This document shows, piece by piece, positions 16,418 through 26,335 of a stretch of DNA of 64,000 bases. The stretch is from JAPLST01 sp964397565 (lineage in GTDB: Bacteria > Auribacterota > UBA3054 > JAPLST01), in assembly GCA_964397565.1 (NCBI GenBank), contig CAYNJC010000020.1:1-64000 (forward strand), written 5' to 3'. A program made the translations under genes and the position numbers. Under the pieces are notes generated by a model, which ran no database searches, was not told the origin of the DNA, and saw nothing but the letters and a program-made list of their open reading frames with translations. Position 1 is the first letter of the stretch; each line of letters opens with the position of its first letter.

Positions 16418-18688
16418 ATGCGCCGGTCAAAGTCGCTATGCGGATGTACGCCTAGCATAAGCAGCAGACGAGGCCTGTTGAACAAAAGCAACCAACACAT
16501 AGTGCGCATGCTTTTAACGGTGACGCTGGGGATGCTGGCGTTGGTTGGCAGCACGAGAGCAGCAACGCTGACGTCCGCGCCTGCGGCATGGCGTGCGCGG
16601 GCCGATCAAGCCTCCTGCTTGTGCGACGAAGGGCATCCCGCGCAGGCCTTGTCCTTGCTGGATGCAGATGGCATGACGCCGACCTGCTTGCCGCTGCGCG
16701 CATGCCAATCGCGGGCGCTGGCGGAGCTGGGCTTGTTGTCGCAGTCATTGAGCAACGATTTGTGGATTCTCTTGCACGTTGATGACGCCGGCGTGCGCGA
16801 TGCAGCCGACCATGTGGCGGCATCCCAAGCGGCATTGCGCTTGCAGCGGCACGACTTGGCGCTGACGCAGCTTCAGAAAGCGCTGCGCTGCGGCGGCGCG
16901 AGCGGCGAGGTATATGCCGCGGCCGGCGATTTGTATCTGGCGGTGAACGACGCCGCCCGCGCCGAACAATACTATGACAAAGCGCACGCGTGCGGCGACA
17001 GGTCTGCGCATGTGCTGTATCAACGATGCAAGATGCTGACCGACGATGTGGCGCTTGCGGCGGCGCTTGCGGCACTGGTCAGCAATGTGCCGGCATATTT
17101 CCCGGCCCAGTGTGCGCGCATTCAGGCCGCATGTGTGCAGGAACGCTACGATGACGCGGCGGCGCTGCTGGCGACGTGTGTGACGACGCATCCGGACAAT
17201 GTGACGCTGCAGTCGCTGCGCATCTTGCTGGCCGAGGCGACCGGTGCGACCGGCGATGCGGCCCGGCTGGCCGACGAGTTGCATGCGCGCGCGCCGGAGT
17301 GGAGCGATGATTTGACGTTGCGCGGCGAGCTATGGCACAGCCGCCGGCAATTTGCGCGCGCGGCCGCCTATGCCAGCATGGCCTGCGCGCGCCGGCCGGA
17401 CGATGCCAACGCAATGTTTCTTCTGGCGCGTTGCGACTTGGCGCAGGGCGCGTCAAGCCGCGCACGCGCAATGCTGGACGGGTTGCTGCGGCAAAATCCC
17501 TATCATCGCACCGCGTTTAATTTTCTGGGTGCATTGGAGTACATCGATCGCACCTTTGTCAGCATGACAACCGCGCATGCAATCGTACGGCTGCACCCAC
17601 GCGATGCGCAGGTGATCGGCGACGAAGTGACCAACCTGGTCGAGCAGTATTGGTGCACCTACGTGCCCAAATATGCCGTGCAGCCGGCCACACCCTTGCG
17701 GATCGAGCTCATGAATCGTCAGGCGGATTTTGCGGCGCGCACGGTTGGTGTGCCGACGTTGGGCGCGCTCGGCGTGTGTTTTGGCGGCTACCTCGCGATG
17801 GTCTCGCCGCAGGCGACCGCCGACAGTGCCAACTGGGAGCAAACCTTGCGGCATGAATTCATTCATGTGCTGACCTTGCAGGCCTCGGGCATGGGCATTC
17901 AGCGCTGGTTTACCGAGGGCTTGTCGGTCGCCGAGGAAGATGGCACGCTGGGGGAGCGCGACAAGGCGCTGCGGGCGCTGTTGACCAGCACCGGCTTTGT
18001 CAGTTTCACAACGTTTGATGGCGCCTTCAGCGGGCCCCAGGTTGTCGGCGCATATCAGCTCGCGGGGCACGCAGTACGATTTCTCGTTGCGCAGTATGGT
18101 TGGACCGGCGTGTGCGCCGCGGTGAACGCGTACGCCGATGCGCCGTTCGATCGAACCTTGCCGGCGCGCGCCTTGGGCACAACGACCCAGGCGCTGGATG
18201 CCGCGTTCTGCAGTTTCATTCAGACCCAGCTCATGCCACGCTTGGCCCTGCTACTCGGGACGAACGGCGCTCCCACCGCGGTTCAGGCGACAAATGCCGT
18301 GCGCACCTTGGTCGCGGCCGCGGATATGCATGTGGATGACTTCGCCCTGCAGTTGCGCGCGGCGCAGGCCTGCGGCACGAACGACTTGTTCGCGGCCGCG
18401 CGCCTGTACCGCCGCGCCTATCACATAAATCCTTATCAGACGCAAGTGTACGAGGCATGGCTCAAGGTGCTGCGGCAGCAAGGACAACTCGATGCCGCGT
18501 TACACATGAGCACGATTTTCACCATGGCCGCGCCGCACGACTGGCACGCGCATCTGCAACACGCCGAGGCGCTGGTTGCGGTGGGGCGCACGAATGATGC
18601 GTGCCGCGCGCTGGCGGAAGCGGTATATTTTGCGCCGGACGAACCGGCCGTCAAGGCCTTGGCACAACGTTTGCCTAGCATGAAGTAA
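16418..18688 (+). CDS. Exported TPR-repeat gluzincin-like metallopeptidase
   Basis: Predicted secreted or periplasmic zinc peptidase with tetratricopeptide repeats; substrate unknown. Up to 756 residues: a hydrophobic signal segment (LLTVTLGMLALVGSTRA) near residues 32-48, helical repeats typical of TPRs over about 55-370, a peptidase domain with HEFIH (HExxH) near 485 and the downstream Glu in FTEGLSVAEE, then further TPR-like repeats to the C-terminus. The first ATG leaves a long n-region; a TTG near 16478 with GAGG upstream or the ATG at 16508 could be the true start. It lies 19 bp before moxR and probably begins the operon. Confidence 0.75.
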   Translation: MRRSKSLCGCTPSISSRRGLLNKSNQHIVRMLLTVTLGMLALVGSTRAATLTSAPAAWRARADQASCLCDEGHPAQALSLLDADGMTPTCLPLRACQSRALAELGLLSQSLSNDLWILLHVDDAGVRDAADHVAASQAALRLQRHDLALTQLQKALRCGGASGEVYAAAGDLYLAVNDAARAEQYYDKAHACGDRSAHVLYQRCKMLTDDVALAAALAALVSNVPAYFPAQCARIQAACVQERYDDAAALLATCVTTHPDNVTLQSLRILLAEATGATGDAARLADELHARAPEWSDDLTLRGELWHSRRQFARAAAYASMACARRPDDANAMFLLARCDLAQGASSRARAMLDGLLRQNPYHRTAFNFLGALEYIDRTFVSMTTAHAIVRLHPRDAQVIGDEVTNLVEQYWCTYVPKYAVQPATPLRIELMNRQADFAARTVGVPTLGALGVCFGGYLAMVSPQATADSANWEQTLRHEFIHVLTLQASGMGIQRWFTEGLSVAEEDGTLGERDKALRALLTSTGFVSFTTFDGAFSGPQVVGAYQLAGHAVRFLVAQYGWTGVCAAVNAYADAPFDRTLPARALGTTTQALDAAFCSFIQTQLMPRLALLLGTNGAPTAVQATNAVRTLVAAADMHVDDFALQLRAAQACGTNDLFAAARLYRRAYHINPYQTQVYEAWLKVLRQQGQLDAALHMSTIFTMAAPHDWHAHLQHAEALVAVGRTNDACRALAEAVYFAPDEPAVKALAQRLPSMK

Positions 18689-18707
18689 TTCACACACGGA
18701 GAGACGG

Positions 18708-19694
18708 ATGAGCACAAATGAGTGGACGCCGGCGCGGGTCGCAACGCACTGCGCGCGGGTGTATGCCGAGATGAGCAAAGTGATTGCCGGGCAGGAAACG
18801 GTTATTGAACACATCATGATCGGCTTGCTGTGCCGCGGGCATTTATTGGTGATCGGCTTGCCGGGCTTGGCCAAGACGCTGATTGCAAAAACCTTTGCGG
18901 GCTGCACGCACCTGGCCTTCTCGCGCATTCAATTCACGCCCGACATGATGCCGTCGGACATCACCGGCGTTGAGATTCTTGAAGAGGATGTCAGCACCGG
19001 CCGGCGTGTGCCGCGCTTCATGGCTGGCCCGATTTTCGCCAATATTATTTTGGCCGACGAAATCAATCGCACGCCGCCGCGCACGCAGGCAGCCATGCTG
19101 CAAGTCATGCAGGAAAACGAGGTCACGATCAACCGGCGCACGCTGGCAGTTGAACAGCCGTTCCTGGTGATTGCGACGCAAAATCCGATCGAGCAGGAAG
19201 GCACGTATCCGCTGCCGGAAGCGCAGTTGGACCGCTTCATGATGAAGCTCGAGATTACCTATCCCGCGCGGGCCGACGAGTTGCGCATGGTGCGTGAAAC
19301 CACGTCGCCGGGCGCGGCGACGGTGACGCCGGTGTTGACCAAGGAAGACATCGCCGCGTTGCAGGAGATGACCCGCGCCGTGCCGGTGGCGGACGACATG
19401 TACGAGCTGGCGCTACGAATGGTGCGCGCGACGCGGCCGGATACGCCGGACGCGGTCGAGATGGCGCGCAAGTATGTGCGCTGGGGCGCGAGCCCGCGCG
19501 CCTGCCAATATCTCATTCTGGCGGCCAAGGCGCGCGCGTTGATGCGTGGTAATGCCTGCGTTGCGCGCGAAGACATCGCCGCGGTGGCGCCGCCGGTCCT
19601 GTCACATCGCATCCTGTTGAACTATCAAGCCAAAGCCGAAGACATTCTGGTGGATGCGGTCGTCGCAGACATCATTACGCACTGCGCACGCTGA
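18708..19694 (+). CDS. MoxR-family AAA+ ATPase
   Basis: Cytoplasmic chaperone-like ATPase that usually matures or controls vWA-domain partners. 328 residues with Walker A GLPGLAKT (Lys56), Walker B IILADEINR (about 113-121), sensor 1 in VIATQNPIEQEGTYPLPEAQLDRF and the arginine-finger region. A good ribosome binding site (GGAGAGACGG) precedes it. The next two genes are its usual partners, DUF58 and BatA, supporting a MoxR-vWA module. Confidence 0.92.
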   Translation: MSTNEWTPARVATHCARVYAEMSKVIAGQETVIEHIMIGLLCRGHLLVIGLPGLAKTLIAKTFAGCTHLAFSRIQFTPDMMPSDITGVEILEEDVSTGRRVPRFMAGPIFANIILADEINRTPPRTQAAMLQVMQENEVTINRRTLAVEQPFLVIATQNPIEQEGTYPLPEAQLDRFMMKLEITYPARADELRMVRETTSPGAATVTPVLTKEDIAALQEMTRAVPVADDMYELALRMVRATRPDTPDAVEMARKYVRWGASPRACQYLILAAKARALMRGNACVAREDIAAVAPPVLSHRILLNYQAKAEDILVDAVVADIITHCAR

Positions 19695-19714
19695 CCGGCC
19701 ACGCAGCGGGTGTC

Positions 19715-20605
19715 ATGGCAACGACTGCGCATTTGAATTTTGCCGCATTGGCGCGCATCAGTGATGTGGGCCTGCGCGCGCACATTATGGTGCACAGTTA
19801 TTTCGCCGGCATGCATCCCAGCCCGCGCTATGGGCGCAACGCCGAATTTGCGTCGTATGCCGCGTATCGCCCGGGTGATGATCTGCGCGACATTGACTGG
19901 CGCGCCTGGGCGCGCAGCGACGAATATTTCATCAAACGCTACGACGCCGACTGCACCCTCAACAGCTACATCGTGCTGGACATCAGCGGTTCGATGTGTC
20001 ATGCGGGCGAGAACACGGTCAAGATGTGCATGAGCGTGACGGTCAGCGCCGCGCTGGCGCTGCTGATGCTGCGGCAGCATGATGCGTTTGGCTTGTTGAC
20101 GTTTGCGAACGACATTGTGTGCGATGTGCCGCCGCGCGCGCATGAGCGGCAGTTCACGCGCGTGCTGGCGGCACTGGCGAGTGCACAGACCGGCGGCGCG
20201 TCGCGCTTCGCGCCGCTGGGGCCGGCGCTTGAACAGCGGCTGAAGCGCAAATCGCTGATTGTGTTGATTTCAGACCTCACGGGCGATTGCGCGGAGATCG
20301 AAGAATTGTTTGAACGCGTGCGGTTTTACGGCCATGAGCTGTTGTGCCTGCGCCCGCTGGCGGTCGAAGAAGTGCAATTTTCCTATCACGGGCGGGTGGT
20401 CCTGGTTGATGCCGAAACGGGTGAGCGCCAGATGGTGCATGCGCGCGAGGTGCGCGCGGCGTACCAGGAAAATCTGCGCGCGCACGGCGAACAGTTGCTG
20501 CGCTGCGCGGCGCGCCATGCGGTCGACCTCGAGACCTTCACGGCTCACGATGTCAGCATCAAGCCGCTGGCCGCGTATCTCGTCAAGCGGAAGATGGCGC
20601 CATGA
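19715..20605 (+). CDS. DUF58/vWA-like protein
   Basis: 296-residue DUF58 protein, the standard genomic partner of MoxR. It has the DUF58 signature YRPGDDLRDIDWRAWARSDE and a vWA-like strand with an intact MIDAS start DISGSM. No membrane segment. Its stop overlaps the next start (ATGA), so the two are translationally coupled. It probably acts at the membrane together with the BatA-like protein; the client is unknown. Confidence 0.88.
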   Translation: MATTAHLNFAALARISDVGLRAHIMVHSYFAGMHPSPRYGRNAEFASYAAYRPGDDLRDIDWRAWARSDEYFIKRYDADCTLNSYIVLDISGSMCHAGENTVKMCMSVTVSAALALLMLRQHDAFGLLTFANDIVCDVPPRAHERQFTRVLAALASAQTGGASRFAPLGPALEQRLKRKSLIVLISDLTGDCAEIEELFERVRFYGHELLCLRPLAVEEVQFSYHGRVVLVDAETGERQMVHAREVRAAYQENLRAHGEQLLRCAARHAVDLETFTAHDVSIKPLAAYLVKRKMAP

Positions 20606-22563
20606 TCGGCTGGCTGTATCCTGCCTTCCTGAGTGCGCTGGCGGCGCTGGCCGTGCCGGTCATCTTGCATTTGATCAAGCGGCGGCCGACGGTCGTGATG
20701 GTCCCATCGTTGCGGTTTGTGCCGCGCGGATTTCGCGCGTATCAGCGGCGGCTGCGGCTGCATGAATATCTGTTGCTGGCCTTGCGCTTGTTGTTGCTGG
20801 CGGCGTTGGTTGCCGCGTTTGCCCATCCATTTGTGCGGACACGGATGGCGGGCACGGCGTGGCAGGCCGATAGCACGGTGATCTTATTGGACGTCTCGCT
20901 CAGCATGCAGGCGCGTGGGCCGGATGGCGCGGCCGTCTGGCCGGCCGTCATGCGGGATGTGCGCGCGCGGGTGCAGGCGCTGCCTGCCGGACATGCGTGG
21001 CGGGTGGTTGCGTATGCCGACGGTGTTTGCGCCACGCTGCAGGCGACGGACAATTGGCAGCGCGTGTTGCATGAATGGGAGACAAGTTTCCCAACCTACG
21101 GCGGCACCGACTATAACGCCGCTTGGCGCGCGGCACGCGATGCTCTGGCCGACCAGCATGGCAACAGTCATGTGGTCTGGTACACTGACCTGCAAAAGAG
21201 TGCGCTGGCGGCGCTGGCGGCGCAACAACTGCCGTCCACCTGCCATGTTGAAATTGTGCCGTGCACGCCGGGCGCCGTCAACCAACGGATTGCGTTTGTG
21301 GATGCGGCGCGGGTCACGGATCTTGGCGTAACAGCGCGGGTCGCCTGCGTGGTGAGCGGCGGTGTGAACGAAAACGATCTGCAAGTGTACGTGGATGACC
21401 TGCGCGTGCCGACCCGCGTCGAGCAGTGCGCGCCCGGCATGGCCGGCACGCACGTGCTGACGCTGCCGGTAATGCGCAGCGGGGTGCATGTCGTGCGTGC
21501 AATCCTGCGGGCGGACGACGCATACGCCGCCGACAATCAGGACAGCATGCTGGTGTACGCCGCACCGGCGTGGCGCGTTCTGCTGGTCAGCAGCACGCCG
21601 ATAAGTAACACGCTTAAGGCGAAAACCTTGTACATTGAGACCGCCGTGCAACAGCTTGTGCCGGGCAGCGAATGGCATGCGACCCACGCGACAATCAAGC
21701 CGGAACAGCTTGCCAAACAAAATTTGCGCGCCACGCGGGTGATTGTGCTGGTGGATGTCGCGCGGCTGCCGGACGATGCCGTGCGTGTGCTGGCCGATTT
21801 TGTGCGCGCCGGCGGCAGCCTGTTGGTTTTCTGCGGCGAGCACACGGATATTGCATGGCATAATGCGACCCTGGCGCGCCGGGGGCTGCTGCCCGCGCAA
21901 CTGATCTATGCGACCGCCCGCGCCCGCGCCGGCAACTATACGTGCATCGGCATTGAGCAGTGGCATACCAACCATCCGGCGCTGCGCTGGTGTACGGGCG
22001 CAGCGGCCGACGATCTGCGGGCCGTACCGTTTTATCGCGTCATGCGCACGCTGCCGGCGACCAATGCCGAAATCATTGCGACCTTTGATAATGGCGATGC
22101 GTATCTCGCCGCCGCGCGGCTGGGTAGTGGCACGGTCGCGCTAATGACCTGCACAGCTGATCGCGAGTGGACCGCGTTCCCACGCAGCCGCCTGTATCTG
22201 CCCTTCATGCGCGAAATGATGCGCTGGCTGGCGCAGGAGCCGGACATGGCAGACGCCGTGCGCACAGCGCAGATTGTTGTGCGGGATGCGCGCGCCGAAC
22301 AGGTTCGGCCCGGTATCGTGCTGCGCTCAACTGTGCCGTTGGCCGCCATCAAAAACGTGCCGGATGCACGCGAGTGTGCCTGCGAGCAGGGCTTGCCGAG
22401 TGCGGCCCAGGCAAAGCTCGGTGTGCGTGACGATGCTTTTGTCGTAAGCACCACCACGCGGCGTGAAGGGAAGAATGATTGCATTGAATCATGGTTGATC
22501 GCCGCGGTATTTTTGCTTGCGGCGCTTGAGGGGTTATATGCCAACGCGGTCAGCTATGTCTGA
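20602..22563 (+). CDS. BatA-like membrane protein with vWA domain
   Basis: 653 residues. The N-terminus (YPAFLSALAALAVPVILHLI then RRPTVVMVPSLRF) is the aerotolerance-regulator/BatA N-terminal domain, with membrane helices at about 6-24 and 57-75. A periplasmic vWA domain follows with MIDAS D97-x-S99-x-S101 and the TYGGTDY threonine loop; a GATase-like segment (VLADFVRAGGSLLVFCGEH) and a C-terminal helix complete it. The next gene starts inside its last codons. Confidence 0.85.
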   Translation: MIGWLYPAFLSALAALAVPVILHLIKRRPTVVMVPSLRFVPRGFRAYQRRLRLHEYLLLALRLLLLAALVAAFAHPFVRTRMAGTAWQADSTVILLDVSLSMQARGPDGAAVWPAVMRDVRARVQALPAGHAWRVVAYADGVCATLQATDNWQRVLHEWETSFPTYGGTDYNAAWRAARDALADQHGNSHVVWYTDLQKSALAALAAQQLPSTCHVEIVPCTPGAVNQRIAFVDAARVTDLGVTARVACVVSGGVNENDLQVYVDDLRVPTRVEQCAPGMAGTHVLTLPVMRSGVHVVRAILRADDAYAADNQDSMLVYAAPAWRVLLVSSTPISNTLKAKTLYIETAVQQLVPGSEWHATHATIKPEQLAKQNLRATRVIVLVDVARLPDDAVRVLADFVRAGGSLLVFCGEHTDIAWHNATLARRGLLPAQLIYATARARAGNYTCIGIEQWHTNHPALRWCTGAAADDLRAVPFYRVMRTLPATNAEIIATFDNGDAYLAAARLGSGTVALMTCTADREWTAFPRSRLYLPFMREMMRWLAQEPDMADAVRTAQIVVRDARAEQVRPGIVLRSTVPLAAIKNVPDARECACEQGLPSAAQAKLGVRDDAFVVSTTTRREGKNDCIESWLIAAVFLLAALEGLYANAVSYV

Positions 22564-25500
22564 AATCACGGCCATCATGACCCGTGCCGATGTGCAACAC
22601 CGCTATCATGCGATCCGGCGCCGGCAAGGCGCGGTGTGGCTGATAACCGTGCTGCTGTCGTTGCTGGGCGCGTGGGGTGCGGCCCTGCTGGCGGCGGCGG
22701 TAGTGGATTATCTGCTGCTGCCGGCGGTGACATTGCGCTGCACGCTTGCCGGCGTGGTGTATGCCGGTGGCGTGCTGGTGGCCGGTTTGGTGGCCGTACT
22801 CGAGTGGCAGCGACGCATGACGCGGCGCGTGCTGGTGGCGCGCGTCGAGACGCGCTTGCCGCATCTGCGGCATGGCCTGGCCACGGTGTTGGACCGCGCC
22901 GGCACAACGCATGCAGTCGAGGCGCGCATGGTGGATGAACTGGCGCAGCGCGTCGGCACGGCCATGGCGGCCACGCCCGTGCGCGCAGTCGTGACGGCAC
23001 GCCCGCTGATCTTTCCCGTGCTGGCGCTGACACTCGTGCTGGCGGCGGTGCTGCTGTGGTGTCTGCGCGTGCCATTTGGCGGCCTGTCCCTGCGCCATAT
23101 TGCGGCGCCGACGGCGGTGTGCCCGTACACGTGCATAATGGATCTTGCGCCGGCGACGGCCTTGATCAAGGGTTCGAACATGGTGTTTGTTGCGCGGGTC
23201 GAAGGCCGGGATTGCGCGCACGCCGTCGCGCATCTGACATTTGACGGCCATGTGCGCCAGACGGTGCGCGTGGCGCTGAGCAATCATACGGCGCGCCTGA
23301 CATTGGCCGGCATTGAAAAGCCGTTTCACTATTGGCTGACGGCCAATGACGGGGCGACCGCGCCGCGTACCGTCACGGTGGTCGGCATCCCTTGCCTGAC
23401 AGCGGCGTATGCGACCGTGCAATGGCCGGCGTACACAGGGCGCGGCTGCACGCGCGAAACATGGACCGAGCTGGCGGTGCTGCCCGGCAGCGCGGTCACC
23501 GTGTGCTGGTGGTTTGCGGCCGCCGTGACGAATGTACACCTGATGCGCGCCGATGGCGCGCCGTACGCGCTGACCGGCGACGGCGCGCAATGGCAGGTCG
23601 GACTGACCGCCACGACCAGTGTGGAATATGTTCTGCAGGCGTGCGATGCGCAAACGCCGGCCGGTGTGCTCGAGCAACGCTTCACGGTGCAGGTGCATCC
23701 GGACGCGCCGCCCACGATAGTCATTCGCCAGCCGTTGCGTGATGTCATTGTGCCGGAAGATTACGGCTTCACGATCGAAGCTGCGCTTGACGATGATGTC
23801 GGCATTCGCGACGCCACGCTGGTGTACCAGATCAACGATCGCCCACCGCTGCGCATTCCGCTGCAGCGCCGTGCGGATCAGCCGCGCATGCTGGTCGTGA
23901 CGCAGCGCTTCAATATGGCGGACGTGACCGTGCGCAGCACCGACATCATCGCGTGGTACATTGCCGCGCAAGACGTGCGGCCGGGCGCGCCGGAGGAGGG
24001 CCGCTCGCGCCTGATGTTTGCGGAAGTCTTGCCACCGACCTACGCCGGCATGCCCTTGCCCAAAGCGAGCGGCCCGTCCATGCTCAATCCGTTCCCGCGC
24101 TTGATCCGCATTCAAAAGCAGGTCGTGGCCGACAGCTTCACGATTGTGACCCAGACCAACGCGCCGGATGCCACCCGCGCGGCGCGCGCCGACCTCGCCC
24201 AGCGCGAGCAGCTTATGAGCGACGCATGCACAGAGTTGCGGGCCGTGTTTATTGCCAAAGGCACCAACGCGGGCGCCGCGCTCACAACAATGACGCAACA
24301 CCAAGTTGCGGTTGCCTTACAACAATTGACCCATGATTTTAGTCTCGCCGCCAGCAATTACACGGACAACTGCCTGGCGCTGGCGCATGGGCGCGCCCAG
24401 CGCATTCTCACATTCATGCTGCGGTTCAAGATGAGCGAGGAGAGCAGCAGCACGGGCACGCCGGATGAACTGCGCATCCTGCAGGCCTTGCGCCTGGCGG
24501 AACGTGCGGCGTCAAAGAAGATTGAAGATGAACGGCAACGCCGCCTGGCGCGCTTGGGCGATCTCGAAGAGCAACTCGATGAACTGCAAAAACTGCAACG
24601 ACAGATTGCCAATGAGATGAGCGACCAATCCGAACAAGGCGAGAGTGGCGAGTCGGATAAGCAAGGCGAAGAAGGCCAGAAAGGGAAACAAGGCAAAGGC
24701 CAGAAAGGCCAGCAGGGTCAGCAAGGCCAGCAAGGCCAGCAGGGCAAGCAAGGCGCGAACTCAGCCGCCGCGCGCCTGGCGGGCGATGCCGCGCAACAGG
24801 CCGGGCGGATGGGCGCATCCGCGGAGCAGACGCGCGCCGCATTTGAGGGCGTGCGGGATGCGCTTGCACGGGTGAGCCAATTGCTCGCCGACGGCAAGGC
24901 TGACGAAGCGCGCGCGGCATTGCAGGAAGTGCTGGCGCAGACGGCGGCGGCGGAACGCACCCTCATGCAGGAACACACGCGCGAGTTGGGCGAAGGTCTT
25001 GGCGCGCTCGGGCAGCAATTGGCAATGTTGGGCGAGTATCAGGACGCCGTGCGTGCGCAGACCGCACAGCTTCGGTCCAATCAGGACACTGCCGTGGCGC
25101 ACGGCGGGCAGCGCACGGCGCAGGCGTGGTGGGACGAGGTGGCGCAGCAAGCCAATGCGCTGTCTGGCTTGGCGTCCAGCGGCTTGCCGGCGCAGGAAGA
25201 GGCGTTGACCCGCATCACCCGCGCCCTGAGCGAATACCCCGTGGCCGAGAACATGCGCGCGGCCCTGGCATCCTTGCAGGCGCGGCGGCCTGGTGATGCC
25301 GTGCCGGCACAAGTGCGCGCGGTGTCCAATATCGTCGGCTTGGCCGAACTGGCGCATCAGCTGCAACGCGCGTTGCAGCCGGATCCATTGCAGCAGATGG
25401 ATGCCATGGCGCGCGCGCTGGAGGCACTGGCACACCAGCAGCACGCATTGGCGCAACGCCTAGCGGCCGGTCAACCATTGCCAGACGCGTATGAGCGCCG

Positions 25501-26335
25501 GCACTTGGCGGGCAAGCAACAGCAAGTATTACGGCAATTACAGGCCGCGTTGGCCGCGTCTGCAGAGTCCGGTGGCGAGGGATTTCAGGCCGGCATGGGC
25601 AATGCCATTCTCGCGGCGCAGGCCGCGCTCGGCACTCTCGAAGGCACGCACCAAAACGCCGCCGTTGGCGCGCAGGCCGCCTTGGTTGAAAAACGCATTC
25701 GCGCGGCGCGCACCGCCCTGATCGCCGCGTTGCAGCAAAGCGCGGTCGAGCGCCTGACCCGTGTGCGCGCGGAGGCGCTCGCGTGGGCAACACAAATAGC
25801 CTCGAACGCCATGCCGGCCGTGTTTGATCAGGAATTGACCACACTGCGGGCCGCGCTGGCCGATGAAGATGTGGCCGTGCGTCTGGCGCTGGCGGCGCAA
25901 CGCTGGCAGAGCAGGCGGGCCACCATGCCGCATGTCGCCTTGCTCCGGCTGGCGGACGAGTGCGCGCGGGCCTGTGCCGTGATTGAGCAACCCCACGTCG
26001 CCCGCGTCGAGAATTTCATGGTCGCCGCCCTGCAGGAAAGGCGTGCGGATGCGCGCATCGCGCAGACCAGTGCCGCCGCCGAAGCCGCCGTGGATAGCGT
26101 GCTGGACACGCAACATGTGCAGCGCATTGTGCACATGCTTGGCGCGCCACTGACCAGTGACGCGGCCCAGCAACAGCAACTGCGCGCGGAATTGCGCGCG
26201 CTCGAACCGCTGGCCGAAGCCTGGCTGCGCGTGCTAGTGAAACAGCAACGCGAACTGTTGAAGACCGATGAGGAATGTCCGCCGCGCTTCCGCGACGCAG
26301 TCAATGAGTATTTCAAAGTTCTTTCCTATAAGTAA
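22538..26335 (+). CDS. Large DUF4175-like coiled-coil membrane protein
   Basis: 1,265 residues. Three hydrophobic helices in the first ~180 residues, an Ig-like extracytoplasmic segment around PPTIVIRQPLRDVIVPEDYG, then a long Gln/Ala-rich coiled coil. A low-complexity tract (QGQQGQQG type, DNA about 24,650-24,760) lies midway. The architecture resembles DUF4175/TIGR02302 proteins found beside MoxR-DUF58-BatA genes. The start at 22538 has GAGGGG six bases upstream and overlaps the previous gene by 26 bp. The role is unknown, probably structural or regulatory in the MoxR membrane complex. Confidence 0.7.
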   Translation: MPTRSAMSEITAIMTRADVQHRYHAIRRRQGAVWLITVLLSLLGAWGAALLAAAVVDYLLLPAVTLRCTLAGVVYAGGVLVAGLVAVLEWQRRMTRRVLVARVETRLPHLRHGLATVLDRAGTTHAVEARMVDELAQRVGTAMAATPVRAVVTARPLIFPVLALTLVLAAVLLWCLRVPFGGLSLRHIAAPTAVCPYTCIMDLAPATALIKGSNMVFVARVEGRDCAHAVAHLTFDGHVRQTVRVALSNHTARLTLAGIEKPFHYWLTANDGATAPRTVTVVGIPCLTAAYATVQWPAYTGRGCTRETWTELAVLPGSAVTVCWWFAAAVTNVHLMRADGAPYALTGDGAQWQVGLTATTSVEYVLQACDAQTPAGVLEQRFTVQVHPDAPPTIVIRQPLRDVIVPEDYGFTIEAALDDDVGIRDATLVYQINDRPPLRIPLQRRADQPRMLVVTQRFNMADVTVRSTDIIAWYIAAQDVRPGAPEEGRSRLMFAEVLPPTYAGMPLPKASGPSMLNPFPRLIRIQKQVVADSFTIVTQTNAPDATRAARADLAQREQLMSDACTELRAVFIAKGTNAGAALTTMTQHQVAVALQQLTHDFSLAASNYTDNCLALAHGRAQRILTFMLRFKMSEESSSTGTPDELRILQALRLAERAASKKIEDERQRRLARLGDLEEQLDELQKLQRQIANEMSDQSEQGESGESDKQGEEGQKGKQGKGQKGQQGQQGQQGQQGKQGANSAAARLAGDAAQQAGRMGASAEQTRAAFEGVRDALARVSQLLADGKADEARAALQEVLAQTAAAERTLMQEHTRELGEGLGALGQQLAMLGEYQDAVRAQTAQLRSNQDTAVAHGGQRTAQAWWDEVAQQANALSGLASSGLPAQEEALTRITRALSEYPVAENMRAALASLQARRPGDAVPAQVRAVSNIVGLAELAHQLQRALQPDPLQQMDAMARALEALAHQQHALAQRLAAGQPLPDAYERRHLAGKQQQVLRQLQAALAASAESGGEGFQAGMGNAILAAQAALGTLEGTHQNAAVGAQAALVEKRIRAARTALIAALQQSAVERLTRVRAEALAWATQIASNAMPAVFDQELTTLRAALADEDVAVRLALAAQRWQSRRATMPHVALLRLADECARACAVIEQPHVARVENFMVAALQERRADARIAQTSAAAEAAVDSVLDTQHVQRIVHMLGAPLTSDAAQQQQLRAELRALEPLAEAWLRVLVKQQRELLKTDEECPPRFRDAVNEYFKVLSYK

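Noticed and set aside
22550..24304. 584-codon minus-strand frame in the MoxR operon
   Set aside because: Arg/His-rich shadow; the plus-strand gene is coupled on both sides.
24650..24770. Collagen-like repeat in the coiled-coil protein
   Set aside because: The QGQ/KGQ tract lacks Gly-X-Y periodicity with proline; better described as low-complexity linker.
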